Positions 1-13,774 of a DNA stretch of 64,000 bases are shown here, piece by piece; positions within the stretch are counted from its first letter, which is position 1, and each line of letters begins with the position of its first letter. The stretch is from Amia ocellicauda (taxonomy: Eukaryota; Chordata; Actinopteri; Amiiformes; Amiidae), in assembly GCF_036373705.1 (NCBI RefSeq), contig NC_089851.1, positions 54,043,440 to 54,107,439 of the forward strand, read 5' to 3'. Below the pieces are notes generated by a model. That model saw only the letters and a program-made list of their open reading frames with translations. It was not told where the DNA came from and made no database searches. Made by a program: the position numbers and the translations under genes.

Positions 1-548
1 TCCTCCTCCTCAACAACAACAACAACAACAACGAACTTGTAAAAAACACATTTTCTTTAAAGAAAACAAAACACACAGATGACAGTCTGATTTCCCATCA
101 GCTTTACAGGCAACAGTATCTGAGGTCAATAGCCCTCCCTTGTGCAGAGGAGCCCAGAAGCCAGCCTTCAAGAGCAAACGAACAAACACTTCGGTGACTG
201 CAAAGTGGGGCCAAGTGGGCTCGTCCTGGAGTTGAACCCAGGGCCTCTCACACCCTCAGCAAGAATCATACCCCTAGACCAACGAGCCAAGTTAACGGAG
301 GGTGTCGCAGTTTCTGCTGGGCAAGCGCGTAACTGCTTTGGGGCAGACCGGGAGACCTACGCTCACTGACTGATAGCATGGACTGTAGCGCTGACGTGTC
401 TTTCCAGAATGGTAACGCCATCCCCAGTGAGACAGCACTGAGAGCATGGTTCAGCAGGCCCGCAAACAACTGAAAAGAATGCCTCTCCTTTGGTGCAGCT
501 CAGGAGTACACGTTCAGCAAAGGTCTCCATAACAAGCCGGCAAACCAC

Positions 549-634
549 ATTTCGTCCTCCTCCTCCTCAACAACACACTACATGTCCTCCACCTCCTCCT
601 CAACAACAACAACAACAACAACAACGAACTTGTA
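549..634. repeat. Composite CTC/CAA triplet tract, present once per unit
   Basis: Each array unit has (TCC)n, then CAACAACACACTACATG, then a second (TCC)n, then (CAA)n before GAACTTG. This is the first complete example. The CAA run varies from about 4 to 10 copies between units and explains most length classes. It also creates apparent Pro/Gln-rich short reading frames that I regard as spurious. Confidence 0.85.
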
Positions 635-2561
635 AAAAACACATTTTCTTTAAAGAAAACAAAACACACAGATGACAGTCTGATTTCCCATCAGCTATAC
701 GGGCAACAGTATCTGAGGTCGATAGCCCTCCCTTGTGCAGAGGAGCCCAGAAGCCAGCCTTCAAGAGCAAACGAACAAACACTTTGGTGACTGCAAAGTA
801 GGGCCAAGTGGGCTCGTCCTGGAGTTGAACCCAGGGCCTCTCACACCCTCAGCAAGAATCATACCCCTAGACCAACAAGCCAAGTTAACGGAGGGTGTCG
901 CAGTTTCTGCTGGGCAAGCGCGTAACTGCTTTGGGGCAGACCAGGAGACCTACGCTCACTGACTGATAGCATGGACTGTAGCGCTGACGTGTCTTTCCAG
1001 AATGGTAACGCCATCCCCAGTGAGACAGCACTGAGAGCATTGTTCAGCAGGCCCGCAAACAACTGAAAAGAATGCCTCTCCTTTGGTGCAGCTCAGGAGT
1101 ACACGTTCAGCAAAGGTCTCCATAACAAGCTGGCAAACCACATTTCGTCCTCCTCCTCCTCAACAACACACTACATGTCCTCCTCCTCCTCCTCAACAAC
1201 AACAACAACAACGAACTTGTAAAAAACACATTTTCTTTAAAGAAAACAAAACACACAGATGACAGTCTGATTTCCCATCAGCTTTACAGGCAACAGTATC
1301 TGAGGTCGATAGCCCTCCCTTGTGCAGAGGAGCCCAGAAGCCAGCCTTCAAGAGCAAACGAACAAACACTTCGGTGACTGCAAAGTGGGGCCAAGTGGGC
1401 TCGTCCTGGAGTTGAACCCAGGGCCTCTCACACCCTCAGCAAGAATCATACCCCTAGACCAACGAGCCAAGTTAACGGAGGGTGTCGCAGTTTCTGCTGG
1501 GCAAGCGCGTAACTGCTTTGGGGCAGACCGGGAGACCTACGCTCACTGACTGATAGCATGGACTGTAGCGCTGACGTGTCTTTCCAGAATGGTAACGCCA
1601 TCCCCAGTGAGACAGCACTGAGAGCATGGTTCAGCAGGCCCGCAAACAACTGAAAAGAATGCCTCTCCTTTGGTGCAGCTCAGGAGTACACGTTCAGCAA
1701 AGGTCTCCATAACAAGCCGGCAAACCACATTTCGTCCTCCTCCTCCTCAACAACACACTACATGTCCTCCACCTCCTCCTCAACAACAACAACAACAACG
1801 AACTTGTAAAAAACACATTTTCTTTAAAGAAAACAAAACACACAGATGACAGTCTGATTTCCCATCAGCTATACGGGCAACAGTATCTGAGGTCGATAGC
1901 CCTCCCTTGTGCAGAGGAGCCCAGAAGCCAGCCTTCAAGAGCAAACGAACAAACACTTCGGTGACTGCAAAGTGGGGCCAAGTGGGCTCGTCCTGGAGTT
2001 GAACCCAGGGCCTCTCACACCCTCAGCAAGAATCATACCCCTAGACCAACGAGCCAAGTTAACGGAGGGTGTCGCAGTTTCTGCTGGGCAAGCGCGTAAA
2101 TGCTTTGGGGCAGACCGGGAGACCTACGCTCACTGACTGATAGCATGGACTGTAGCGCTGAAGTGTCTTTCCAGAACGGTAACCGTATCCCCAGTGAGAC
2201 AGCACTGAGAGCATGGTTCAGCAGGCCCGCAAACAACTGAAAAGAGTGCCTCTCCTTTGGTGCAGCTCAGGAGTACACGTTCAGCAAAGGTCTCCATAAC
2301 AAGCCGGCAAACCACATTTCGTCCTCCTCCTCCTCAACAACACACTACATGTCCTCCTCCTCCTCAACAACAACAACGAACTTGTAAATTACACATTTTC
2401 TTTAAAGAAAACAAAACACACAGATGACAGTCTGATTTCCCATCAGCTACACAGCCAACAGTATCTGAGGTTGAAAGACCTCCCTGGTGCAGAGGAGCCC
2501 AGAAGCCAAGCATCGAGAGAGAACAAACGAATGCTTCAGAGAATGCAAAGCAGGGCCAAGC

Positions 2562-2633
2562 GGGCTCGTCCGGGAGTTGAACCCGGGACCTCTCGCACCC
2601 AAAGCGAGAATCATACCCCTAGACCAACGTGCC
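2562..2633 (-). tRNA. tRNA-Pro(TGG), one acceptor mismatch
   Basis: Lineage A copy. The anticodon loop TTTGGGT gives anticodon TGG between paired CTCGC/GCGAG. The acceptor begins GGCACGT against ACGAGCC, so pair 4-69 is A-A. D arm and T arm are intact. The same variant recurs 1,752 bp away. Confidence 0.8.
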
Positions 2634-3073
2634 AAGTTATCTGACAGTGTCACAGTTTCTGCTGGGCAAGCGCGTAACTGCTTTGGGGCAGACCGGGAGA
2701 CCTACGCTCACTGACTGATAGCATGGACTGTAGCGCTGACGTGTCTTTCCAGAATGGTAACGCCATCCCCAGTGAGACAGCACTGAGAGCATGGTTCAGC
2801 AGGCCCGCAAACAACTGAAAAGAATGCCTCTCCTTTGGTGCAGCTCAGGAGTACACGTTCAGCAAAGGTCTCCATAACAAGCCGGCAAACCACATTTCGT
2901 CCTCCTCCTCCTCAACAACACACTACATGTCCTCCTCCTCCTCCTCAACAACAACAACAACAACGAACTTGTAAAAAACACATTTTCTTTAAAGAAAACA
3001 AAACACACAGATGACAGTCTGATTTCCCATCAGCTTTACAGGCAACAGTATCTGAGGTCGATAGCCCTCCCTT

Positions 3074-4825
3074 GTGCAGAGGAGCCCAGAAGCCAGCCTT
3101 CAAGAGCAAACGAACAAACACTTCGGTGACTGCAAAGTGGGGCCAAGTGGGCTCGTCCTGGAGTTGAACCCAGGGCCTCTCACACCCTCAGCAAGAATCA
3201 TACCCCTAGACCAACGAGCCAAGTTAACGGAGGGTGTCGCAGTTTCTGCTGGGCAAGCGCGTAACTGCTTTGGGGCAGACCGGGAGACCTACGCTCACTG
3301 ACTGATAGCATGGACTGTAGCGCTGACGTGTCTTTCCAGAATGGTAACGCCATCCCCAGTGAGACAGCACTGAGAGCATGGTTCAGCAGGCCCGCAAACA
3401 ACTGAAAAGAATGCCTCTCCTTTGGTGCAGCTCAGGAGTACACGTTCAGCAAAGGTCTCCATAACAAGCCGGCAAACCACATTTCGTCCTCCTCCTCCTC
3501 AACAACACACTACATGTCCTCCACCTCCTCCTCAACAACAACAACAACAACGAACTTGTAAAAAACACATTTTCTTTAAAGAAAACAAAACACACAGATG
3601 ACAGTCTGATTTCCCATCAGCTATACGGGCAACAGTATCTGAGGTCGATAGCCCTCCCTTGTGCAGAGGAGCCCAGAAGCCAGCCTTCAAGAGCAAACGA
3701 ACAAACACTTCGGTGACTGCAAAGTGGGGCCAAGTGGGCTCGTCCTGGAGTTGAACCCAGGGCCTCTCACACCCTCAGCAAGAATCATACCCCTAGACCA
3801 ACGAGCCAAGTTAACGGAGGGTGTCGCAGTTTCTGCTGGGCAAGCGCGTAAATGCTTTGGGGCAGACCGGGAGACCTACGCTCACTGACTGATAGCATGG
3901 ACTGTAGCGCTGAAGTGTCTTTCCAGAACGGTAACCGTATCCCCAGTGAGACAGCACTGAGAGCATGGTTCAGCAGGCCCGCAAACAACTGAAAAGAGTG
4001 CCTCTCCTTTGGTGCAGCTCAGGAGTACACGTTCAGCAAAGGTCTCCATAACAAGCCGGCAAACCACATTTCGTCCTCCTCCTCCTCAACAACACACTAC
4101 ATGTCCTCCTCCTCCTCAACAACAACAACGAACTTGTAAATTACACATTTTCTTTAAAGAAAACAAAACACACAGATGACAGTCTGATTTCCCATCAGCT
4201 ACACAGCCAACAGTATCTGAGGTTGAAAGACCTCCCTGGTGCAGAGGAGCCCAGAAGCCAAGCATCGAGAGAGAACAAACGAATGCTTCAGAGAATGCAA
4301 AGCAGGGCCAAGCGGGCTCGTCCGGGAGTTGAACCCGGGACCTCTCGCACCCAAAGCGAGAATCATACCCCTAGACCAACGTGCCAAGTTATCTGACAGT
4401 GTCACAGTTTCTGCTGGGCAAGCGCGTAACTGCTTTGGGGCAGACCGGGAGACCTACGCTCACTGACTGATAGCATGGACTGTAGCGCTGACGTGTCTTT
4501 CCAGAATGGTAACGCCATCCCCAGTGAGACAGCACTGAGAGCATGGTTCAGCAGGCCCGCAAACAACTGAAAAGAATGCCTCTCCTTTGGTGCAGCTCAG
4601 GAGTACACGTTCAGCAAAGGTCTCCATAACAAGCCGGCAAACCACATTTCGTCCTCCTCCTCCTCAACAACACACTACATGTCCTCCTCCTCCTCCTCAA
4701 CAACAACAACAACAACGAACTTGTAAAAAACACATTTTCTTTAAAGAAAACAAAACACACAGATGACAGTCTGATTTCCCATCAGCTTTACAGGCAACAG
4801 TATCTGAGGTCGATAGCCCTCCCTT
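3074..4825. repeat. 1,752-bp three-unit block, duplicate of 1,322-3,073
   Basis: The three units starting at 3,074, 3,661 and 4,239 repeat those at 1,322, 1,909 and 2,487 at a constant offset. They share private variants such as the A-A acceptor mismatch in the tRNA and aaattacac in the spacer. Confidence 0.8.
4314..4385 (-). tRNA. tRNA-Pro(TGG), one acceptor mismatch
   Basis: Copy of the gene at 2,562 with the same A-A mismatch at acceptor pair 4-69. It lies exactly 1,752 bp further along, so it is a block duplicate rather than an independent mutation. Confidence 0.8.
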
Positions 4826-6652
4826 GTGCAGAGGAGCCCAGAAGCCAGCCTTCAACAGCAAACGAACAAACACTTCGGTGACTGCAAAGTGGGGCCAAGT
4901 GGGCTCGTCCTGGAGTTGAACCCAGGGCCTCTCACACCCTCAGCAAGAATCATACCCCTAGACCATCGAGCCAAGTTAACGGAGGGTGTCGCAGTTTCTG
5001 CTGGGCAAGCGCGTAACTGCTTTGGGGCAGACCGGGAGACCTACGCTCACTGACTGATAGCATGGACTGTAGCGCTGACGTGTCTTTCCAGAATGGTAAC
5101 GCAATCCCCAGTGAGACAGCACTGAGAGCATGGTTCAGCAGGCCCGCAAACAACTGAAAAGAATGCCTCTCCTTTGGTGCAGCTCAGGAGTACACGTTCA
5201 GCAAAGGTCTCCATAACAAGCCGGCAAACCACATTTCGTCCTCCTCCTCCTCAACAACACACTACATGTCCTCCACCTCCTCCTCAACAACAACAACAAC
5301 AACGAACTTGTAAAAAACACATTTTCTTTAAAGAAAACAAAACACACAGGTGACAGTCTGATTTCCCATCAGCTATACGGGCAACAGTATCTGAGGTCGA
5401 TAGCCCTCCCTTGTGCAGAGGAGCCCAGAAGCCAGCCTTCAAGAGCAAACGAACAAACACTTCGGTGACTGCAAAGTGGGGCCAAGTGGGCTCGTCCTGG
5501 AGTTGAACCCAGGGCCTCTCACACCCTCAGCAAGAATCATACCCCTAGACCAACGAGCCAAGTTAACGGAGGGTGTCGCAGTTTCTGCTGGGCAAGCGCG
5601 TAACTGCTTTGGGGCAGACCGGGAGACCTACGCTCACTGACTGATAGCATGGACTGTAGCGCTGACGTGTCTTTCCAGAATGGTAACGCCATCCCCAGTG
5701 AGACAGCACTGAGAGCATGGTTCAGCAGGCCCGCAAACAACTGAAAAGAATGCCTCTCCTTTGGTGCAGCTCAGGAGTACACGTTCAGCAAAGGTCTCCA
5801 TAACAAGCCGGCAAACCACATTTCGTCCTCCTCCTCCTCAACAACACACTACATGTCCTCCACCTCCTCCTCAACAACAACAACAACAACGAACTTGTAA
5901 AAAACACATTTTCTTTAAAGAAAACAAAACACACAGGTGACAGTCTGATTTCCCATCAGCTATACGGGCAACAGTATCTGAGGTCGATAGCCCTCCCTTG
6001 TGCAGAGGAGCCCAGAAGCCAGCCTTCAAGAGCAAACGAACAAACACTTCGGTGACTGCAAAGTGGGGCCAAGTGGGCTCGTCCTGGAGTTGAACCCAGG
6101 GCCTCTCACACCCTCAGCAAGAATCATACCCCTAGACCAACGAGCCAAGTTAACGGAGGGTGTCGCAGTTTCTGCTGGGCAAGCGCGTAACTGCTTTGGG
6201 GCAGACCGGGAGACCTACGCTCACTGACTGATAGCATGGACTGTAGCGCTGAAGTGTCTTTCCAGAACGGTAACCGTATCCCCAGTGAGACAGCACTGAG
6301 AGCATGGTTCAGCAGGCCCGCAAACAACTGAAAAGAGTGCCTCTCCTTTGGTGCAGCTCAGGAGTACACGTTCAGCAAAGGTCTCCATAACAAGCCGGCA
6401 AACCACATTTCGTCCTCCTCCTCCTCAACAACACACTACATGTCCTCCTCCTCCTCAACAACAACAACGAACTTGTAAAATACACATTTTCTTTAAAGAA
6501 AACAAAACACACAGATGACAGTCTGATTTCCCATCAGCTACACAGCCAACAGTATCTGAGGTTGAAAGACCTCCCTGGTGCAGAGGAGCCCAGAAGCCAA
6601 GCATCGAGAGAGAACAAACGAATGCTTCAGAGAATGCAAAGCAGGGCCAAGC

Positions 6653-6724
6653 GGGCTCGTCCGGGAGTTGAACCCGGGACCTCTCGCACCCAAAGCGAGA
6701 ATCATACCCCTAGACCAACGAGCC
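6653..6724 (-). tRNA. tRNA-Pro(TGG), all stems intact
   Basis: 72 nt with acceptor GGCTCGT/ACGAGCC, A box around TGGTCTAGGGG, anticodon stem CTCGC/GCGAG with loop TTTGGGT, T stem CCGGG/CCCGG with loop TTCAACT, and discriminator C. It matches, from memory, the vertebrate tRNA-Pro(UGG) gene almost base for base. The first TTTT in the transcribed strand is only at about 6,504-6,507, about 145 nt past the mature 3' end. Confidence 0.9.
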
Positions 6725-9590
6725 AAGTTATCTGACAGTGTCACAGTTTCTGCTGGGCAAGCGCGTAACTGCTTTGGGGCAGACCGGGAGACCTACGCTC
6801 ACTGACTGATAGCATGGACTGTAGCGCTGACGTGTCTTTCCAGAATGGTAACGCCATCCCCAGTGAGACAGCACTGAGAGCATGGTTCAGCAGGCCCGCA
6901 AACAACTGAAAAGAATGCCTCTCCTTTGGTGCAGCTCAGGAGTACACGTTCAGCAAAGGTCTCCATAACAAGCCGGCAAACCACATTTCGTCCTCCTCCT
7001 CCTCAACAACACACTACATGTCCTCCTCCTCCTCCTCAACAACAACAACAACAACGAACTTGTAAAAAACACATTTTCTTTAAAGAAAACAAAACACACA
7101 GATGACAGTCTGATTTCCCATCAGCTTTACAGGCAACAGTATCTGAGGTCGATAGCCCTCCCTTGTGCAGAGGAGCCCAGAAGCCAGCCTTCAACAGCAA
7201 ACGAACAAACACTTCGGTGACTGCAAAGTGGGGCCAAGTGGGCTCGTCCTGGAGTTGAACCCAGGGCCTCTCACACCCTCAGCAAGAATCATACCCCTAG
7301 ACCAACGAGCCAAGTTAACGGAGGGTGTCGCAGTTTCTGCTGGGCAAGCGCGTAACTGCTTTGGGGCAGACCGGGAGACCTACGCTCACTGACTGATAGC
7401 ATGGACTGTAGCGCTGACGTGTCTTTCCAGAATGGTAACGCCATCCCCAGTGAGACAGCACTGAGAGCATGGTTCAGCAGGCCCGCAAACAACTGAAAAG
7501 AATGCCTCTCCTTTGGTGCAGCTCAGGAGTACACGTTCAGCAAAGGTCTCCATAACAAGCCGGCAAACCACATTTCGTCCTCCTCCTCCTCAACAACACA
7601 CTACATGTCCTCCACCTCCTCCTCAACAACAACAACAACAACAACAACGAACTTGTAAAAAACACATTTTCTTTAAAGAAAACAAAACACACAGATGACA
7701 GTCTGATTTCCCATCAGCTATACGGGCAACAGTATCTGAGGTCGATAGCCCTCCCTTGTGCAGAGGAGCCCAGAAGCCAGCCTTCAAGAGCAAACGAACA
7801 AACACTTCGGTGACTGCAAAGTGGGGCCAAGTGGGCTTGTCCTGGACTTGAACCCAGGGCCTCTCACACCCTCAGCAAGAATCATACCCCTAGACCAACG
7901 AGCCAAGTTAACGGAGAGTGTCGCAGTTTCTGCTGGGCAAGCGCGTAACTGCTTTGGGGCAGACCGGGAGACCTACGCTCACTGACTGATAGCATGGACT
8001 GTAGCGCTGAAGTGTCTTTCCAGAACGGTAACCGTATCCCCAGTGAGACAGCACTGAGAGCATGGTTCAGCAGGCCCGCAAACAACTGAAAAGAATGCCT
8101 CTCCTTTGGTGCAGCTCAGGAGTACACGTTCAGCAAAGGTCTCCATAACAAGCCGGCAAACCACATTTCGTCCTCCTCCTCCTCAACAACACACTACATG
8201 TCCTCCTCCTCCTCCTCAACAACAACAACAACAACAACGAACTTGTAAAAAACACATTTTCTTTAAAGAAAACAAAACACACAGATGACAGTCTGATTTC
8301 CCATCAGCTTTACAGGCAACAGTATCTGAGGTCGATAGCCCTCCCTTGTGCAGAGGAGCCCAGAAGCCAGCCTTCAAGAGCAAACGAACAAACACTTCGG
8401 TGACTGCAAAGTGCGGCCAAGTGGGCTCGTCCTGGAGTTGAACCCAGGGCCTCTCACACCCTCAGCAAGAATCATACCCCTAGACCAACGAGCCAAGTTA
8501 ACGGAGGGTATCGCAGTTTCTGCTGGGCAAGCGCGTAACTGCTTTGGGGCAGACCGGGAGACCTACGCTCACTGACTGATAGCATGGACTGTAGCGCTGA
8601 CGTGTCTTTCCAGAATGGTAACGCCATCCCCAGTGAGACAGCACTGAGAGCATGGTTCAGCAGGCCCGCAAACAACTGAAAAGAATGCCTCTCCTTTGGT
8701 GCAGCTCAGGAGTACACGTTCAGCAAAGGTCTCCATAACAAGCCGGCAAACCACATTTCGTCCTCCTCCTCCTCAACAACACACTACATGTCCTCCACCT
8801 CCTCCTCAACAACAACAACAACAACAACGAACTTGTAAAAAACACATTTTCTTTAAAGAAAACAAAACACACAGATGACAGTCTGACTTCCCATCAGCTA
8901 TACGGGCAACAGTATCTGAGGTCGATAGCCCTCCCTTGTGCAGAGGAGCCCAGAAGCCAGCCTTCAAGAGCAAACGAACAAACACTTTGGTGACTGCAAA
9001 GTGGGGCCAAGTGGGCTTGTCCTGGAGTTGAACCCAGGGCCTCTCACACCCTCAGCAAGAATCATACCCCTAGACCAACGAGCCAAGTTAACGGAGAGTG
9101 TCGCAGTTTCTGCTGGGCAAGCGCGTAACTGCTTTGGGGCAGACCGGGAGACCTACGCTCACTGACTGATAGCATGGACTGTAGCGCTGAAGTGTCTTTC
9201 CAGAACGGTAACCGTATCCCCAGTGAGACAGCACTGAGAGCATGGTTCAGCAGGCCCGCAAACAACTGAAAAGAATGCCTCTCCTTTGGTGCAGCTCAGG
9301 AGTACACGTTCAGCAAAGGTCTCCATAACAAGCCGGCAAACCACATTTCGTCCTCCTCCTCCTCAACAACACACTACATGTCCTCCTCCTCCTCAACAAC
9401 AACAACGAACTTGTAAAATACACATTTTCTTTAAAGAAAACAAAACACACAGATGACAGTCTGATTTCCCATCAGCTACACAGCCAACAGTATCTGAGGT
9501 TGAAAGACCTCCCTGGTGCAGAGGAGCCCAGAAGCCAAGCATCGAGAGAGAGCAAACAAATGCTTCAGAGAATGCAAAGCAGGGCCAAGC

Positions 9591-9662
9591 GGGCTCGTCC
9601 GGGAGTTGAACCCGGGACCTCTCGCACCCAAAGTGAGAATCATACCCCTAGACCAACGAGCC
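9591..9662 (-). tRNA. tRNA-Pro(TGG), anticodon-stem mismatch
   Basis: Lineage A copy with anticodon TGG. The anticodon stem is CTCAC/GCGAG, giving an A-C mismatch at pair 30-40. The other stems are paired. The same change marks the copies at 12,535, 13,703 and 16,632. Confidence 0.75.
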
Positions 9663-12534
9663 AAGTTATCTGACAGTGTCACAGTTTCTGCTGGGCAAGC
9701 GCGTAACTGCTTTGGGGCAGACCGGGAGACCTACGCTCACTGACTGATAGCATGGACTGTAGCGCTGACGTGTCTTTCCAGAATGGTAACGCCATCCCCA
9801 GTGAGACAGCACTGAGAGCATTGTTCAGCAGGCCCGCAAACAACTGAAAAGAATGCCTCTCCTTTGGTGCAGCTCAGGAGTGCACGTTCAGCAAAGGTCT
9901 CCATAACAAGCCGGCAAACCACATTTCGTCCTCCTCCTCCTCAACAACACACTACATGTCCTCCACCTCCTCCTCAACAACAACAACAACAACAACAACG
10001 AACTTGTAAAAAACACATTTTCTTTAAAGAAAACAAAACATACAGATGACAGTCTGATTTCCCATCAGCTATACGGGCAACAGTATCTGAGGTCGATAGC
10101 CCTCCCTTGTGCAGAGGAGCCCAGAAGCCAGCCTTCAAGAGCAAACGAACAAACACTTCGGTGACTGCAAAGTGGGGCCAAGTGGGCTCGTCCTGAAGTT
10201 GAACCCAGGGCCTCTCACACCCTCAGCAAGAATCATACCCCTAGACCAACGAGCCAAGTTAACGGAGGGTGTCGCAGTTTCTGCTGGGCAAGCGCGTAAC
10301 TGCTTTGGGGCAGACCGGGAGACCTACGCTCACTGACTGATAGCATGGACTGTAGCGCTGAAGTGTCTTTCCAGAACGGTAACCGTATCCCCAGTGAGAC
10401 AGCACTGAGAGCATGGTTCAGCAGGCCCGCAAACAACTGAAAAGAATGCCTCTCCTTTGGTGCAGCTCAGGAGTACACGTTCAGCAAAGGTCTCCATAAC
10501 AAGCCGGCAAACCACATTTCGTCCTCCTCCTCCTCAACAACACACTACATGTCCTCCACCTCCTCCTCAACAACAACAACAACAACAACAACGAACTTGT
10601 AAAAAACACATTTTCTTTAAAGAAAACAAAACACACAGATGACAGTCTGATTTCCCATCAGCTATACGGGCAACAGTATCTGAGGTCGATAGCCCTCCCT
10701 TGTGCAGAGGAGCCCAGAAGCCAGCCTTCAAGAGCAAACGAACAAACACTTCGGTGACTGCAAAGTGGGGCCAAGTGGGCTTGTCCTGGACTTGAACCCA
10801 GGGCCTCTCACACCCTCAGCAAGAATCATACCCCTAGACCAACGAGCCAAGTTAACGGAGAGTGTCGCAGTTTCTGCTGGGCAAGCGCGTAACTGCTTTG
10901 GGGCAGACCGGGAGACCTACGCTCACTGACTGATAGCATGGACTGTAGCGCTGAAGTGTCTTTCCAGAACGGTAACCGTATCCCCAGTGAGACAGCACTG
11001 AGAGCATGGTTCAGCAGGCCCGCAAACAACTGAAAAGAATGCCTCTCCTTTGGTGCAGCTCAGGAGTACACGTTCAGCAAAGGTCTCCATAACAAGCCGG
11101 CAAACCACATTTCGTCCTCCTCCTCCTCAACAACACACTACATGTCCTCCTCCTCCTCCTCAACAACAACAACAACAACAACGAACTTGTAAAAAACACA
11201 TTTTCTTTAAAGAAAACAAAACACACAGATGACAGTCTGATTTCCCATCAGCTTTACAGGCAACAGTATCTGAGGTCGATAGCCCTCCCTTGTGCAGAGG
11301 AGCCCAGAAGCCAGCCTTCAAGAGCAAACGAACAAACACTTCGGTGACTGCAAAGTGGGGCCAAGTGGGCTCGTCCTGGAGTTGAACCCAGGGCCTCTCA
11401 CACCCTCAGCAAGAATCATACCCCTAGACCAACGAGCCAAGTTAACGGAGGGTATCGCAGTTTCTGCTGGGCAAGCGCGTAACTGCTTTGGGGCAGACCG
11501 GGAGACCTACGCTCACTGACTGATAGCATGGACTGTAGCGCTGACGTGTCTTTCCAGAATGGTAACGCCATCCCCAGTGAGACAGCACTGAGAGCATGGT
11601 TCAGCAGGCCCGCAAACAACTGAAAAGAATGCCTCTCCTTTGGTGCAGCTCAGGAGTACACGTTCAGCAAAGGTCTCCATAACAAGCCGGCAAACCACAT
11701 TTCGTCCTCCTCCTCCTCAACAACACACTACATGTCCTCCACCTCCTCCTCAACAACAACAACAACAACAACGAACTTGTAAAAAACACATTTTCTTTAA
11801 AGAAAACAAAACACACAGATGACAGTCTGACTTCCCATCAGCTATACGGGCAACAGTATCTGAGGTCGATAGCCCTCCCTTGTGCAGAGGAGCCCAGAAG
11901 CCAGCCTTCAAGAGCAAACGAACAAACACTTTGGTGACTGCAAAGTGGGGCCAAGTGGGCTTGTCCTGGAGTTGAACCCAGGGCCTCTCACACCCTCAGC
12001 AAGAATCATACCCCTAGACCAACGAGCCAAGTTAACGGAGAGTGTCGCAGTTTCTGCTGGGCAAGCGCGTAACTGCTTTGGGGCAGACCGGGAGACCTAC
12101 GCTCACTGACTGATAGCATGGACTGTAGCGCTGAAGTGTCTTTCCAGAACGGTAACCGTATCCCCAGTGAGACAGCACTGAGAGCATGGTTCAGCAGGCC
12201 CGCAAACAACTGAAAAGAATGCCTCTCCTTTGGTGCAGCTCAGGAGTACACGTTCAGCAAAGGTCTCCATAACAAGCCGGCAAACCACATTTCGTCCTCC
12301 TCCTCCTCAACAACACACTACATGTCCTCCTCCTCCTCAACAACAACAACGAACTTGTAAAATACACATTTTCTTTAAAGAAAACAAAACACACAGATGA
12401 CAGTCTGATTTCCCATCAGCTACACAGCCAACAGTATCTGAGGTTGAAAGACCTCCCTGGTGCAGAGGAGCCCAGAAGCCAAGCATCGAGAGAGAGCAAA
12501 CAAATGCTTCAGAGAATGCAAAGCAGGGCCAAGC

Positions 12535-12606
12535 GGGCTCGTCCGGGAGTTGAACCCGGGACCTCTCGCACCCAAAGTGAGAATCATACCCCTAGACCAA
12601 CGAGCC
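12535..12606 (-). tRNA. tRNA-Pro(TGG), anticodon-stem mismatch
   Basis: Same A-C mismatch (pair 30-40) as the copy at 9,591, exactly 2,944 bp away. Acceptor, D and T arms are intact. Confidence 0.75.
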
Positions 12607-13702
12607 AAGTTATCTGACAGTGTCACAGTTTCTGCTGGGCAAGCGCGTAACTGCTTTGGGGCAGACCGGGAGACCTACGCTCACTGACTGATAGCATGGA
12701 CTGTAGCGCTGACGTGTCTTTCCAGAATGGTAACGCCATCCCCAGTGAGACAGCACTGAGAGCATGGTTCAGCAGGCCCGCAAACAACTGAAAAGAATGC
12801 CTCTCCTTTGGTGCAGCTCAGGAGTACACGTTCAGCAAAGGTCTCCATAACAAGCCGGCAAACCACATTTCGTCCTCCTCCTCCTCAACAACACACTACA
12901 TGTCCTCCACCTCCTCCTCAACAACAACAACAACAACAACGAACTTGTAAAAAACACATTTTCTTTAAAGAAAACAAAACACACAGATGACAGTCTGACT
13001 TCCCATCAGCTATACGGGCAACAGTATCTGAGGTCGATAGCCCTCCCTTGTGCAGAGGAGCCCAGAAGCCAGCCTTCAAGAGCAAACGAACAAACACTTT
13101 GGTGACTGCAAAGTGGGGCCAAGTGGGCTTGTCCTGGAGTTGAACCCAGGGCCTCTCACACCCTCAGCAAGAATCATACCCCTAGACCAACGAGCCAAGT
13201 TAACGGAGAGTGTCGCAGTTTCTGCTGGGCAAGCGCGTAACTGCTTTGGGGCAGACCGGGAGACCTACGCTCACTGACTGATAGCATGGACTGTAGCGCT
13301 GAAGTGTCTTTCCAGAACGGTAACCGTATCCCCAGTGAGACAGCACTGAGAGCATGGTTCAGCAGGCCCGCAAACAACTGAAAAGAATGCCTCTCCTTTG
13401 GTGCAGCTCAGGAGTACACGTTCAGCAAAGGTCTCCATAACAAGCCGGCAAACCACATTTCGTCCTCCTCCTCCTCAACAACACACTACATGTCCTCCTC
13501 CTCCTCAACAACAACAACGAACTTGTAAAATACACATTTTCTTTAAAGAAAACAAAACACACAGATGACAGTCTGATTTCCCATCAGCTACACAGCCAAC
13601 AGTATCTGAGGTTGAAAGACCTCCCTGGTGCAGAGGAGCCCAGAAGCCAAGCATCGAGAGAGAGCAAACAAATGCTTCAGAGAATGCAAAGCAGGGCCAA
13701 GC

Positions 13703-13774
13703 GGGCTCGTCCGGGAGTTGAACCCGGGACCTCTCGCACCCAAAGTGAGAATCATACCCCTAGACCAACGAGCC
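13703..13774 (-). tRNA. tRNA-Pro(TGG), anticodon-stem mismatch
   Basis: Same A-C mismatch, 1,168 bp (two units) beyond the previous canonical copy. Its unit shares further private variants with the units at 9.6 and 16.6 kb, for example gagtgcacg in the spacer. Confidence 0.75.
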
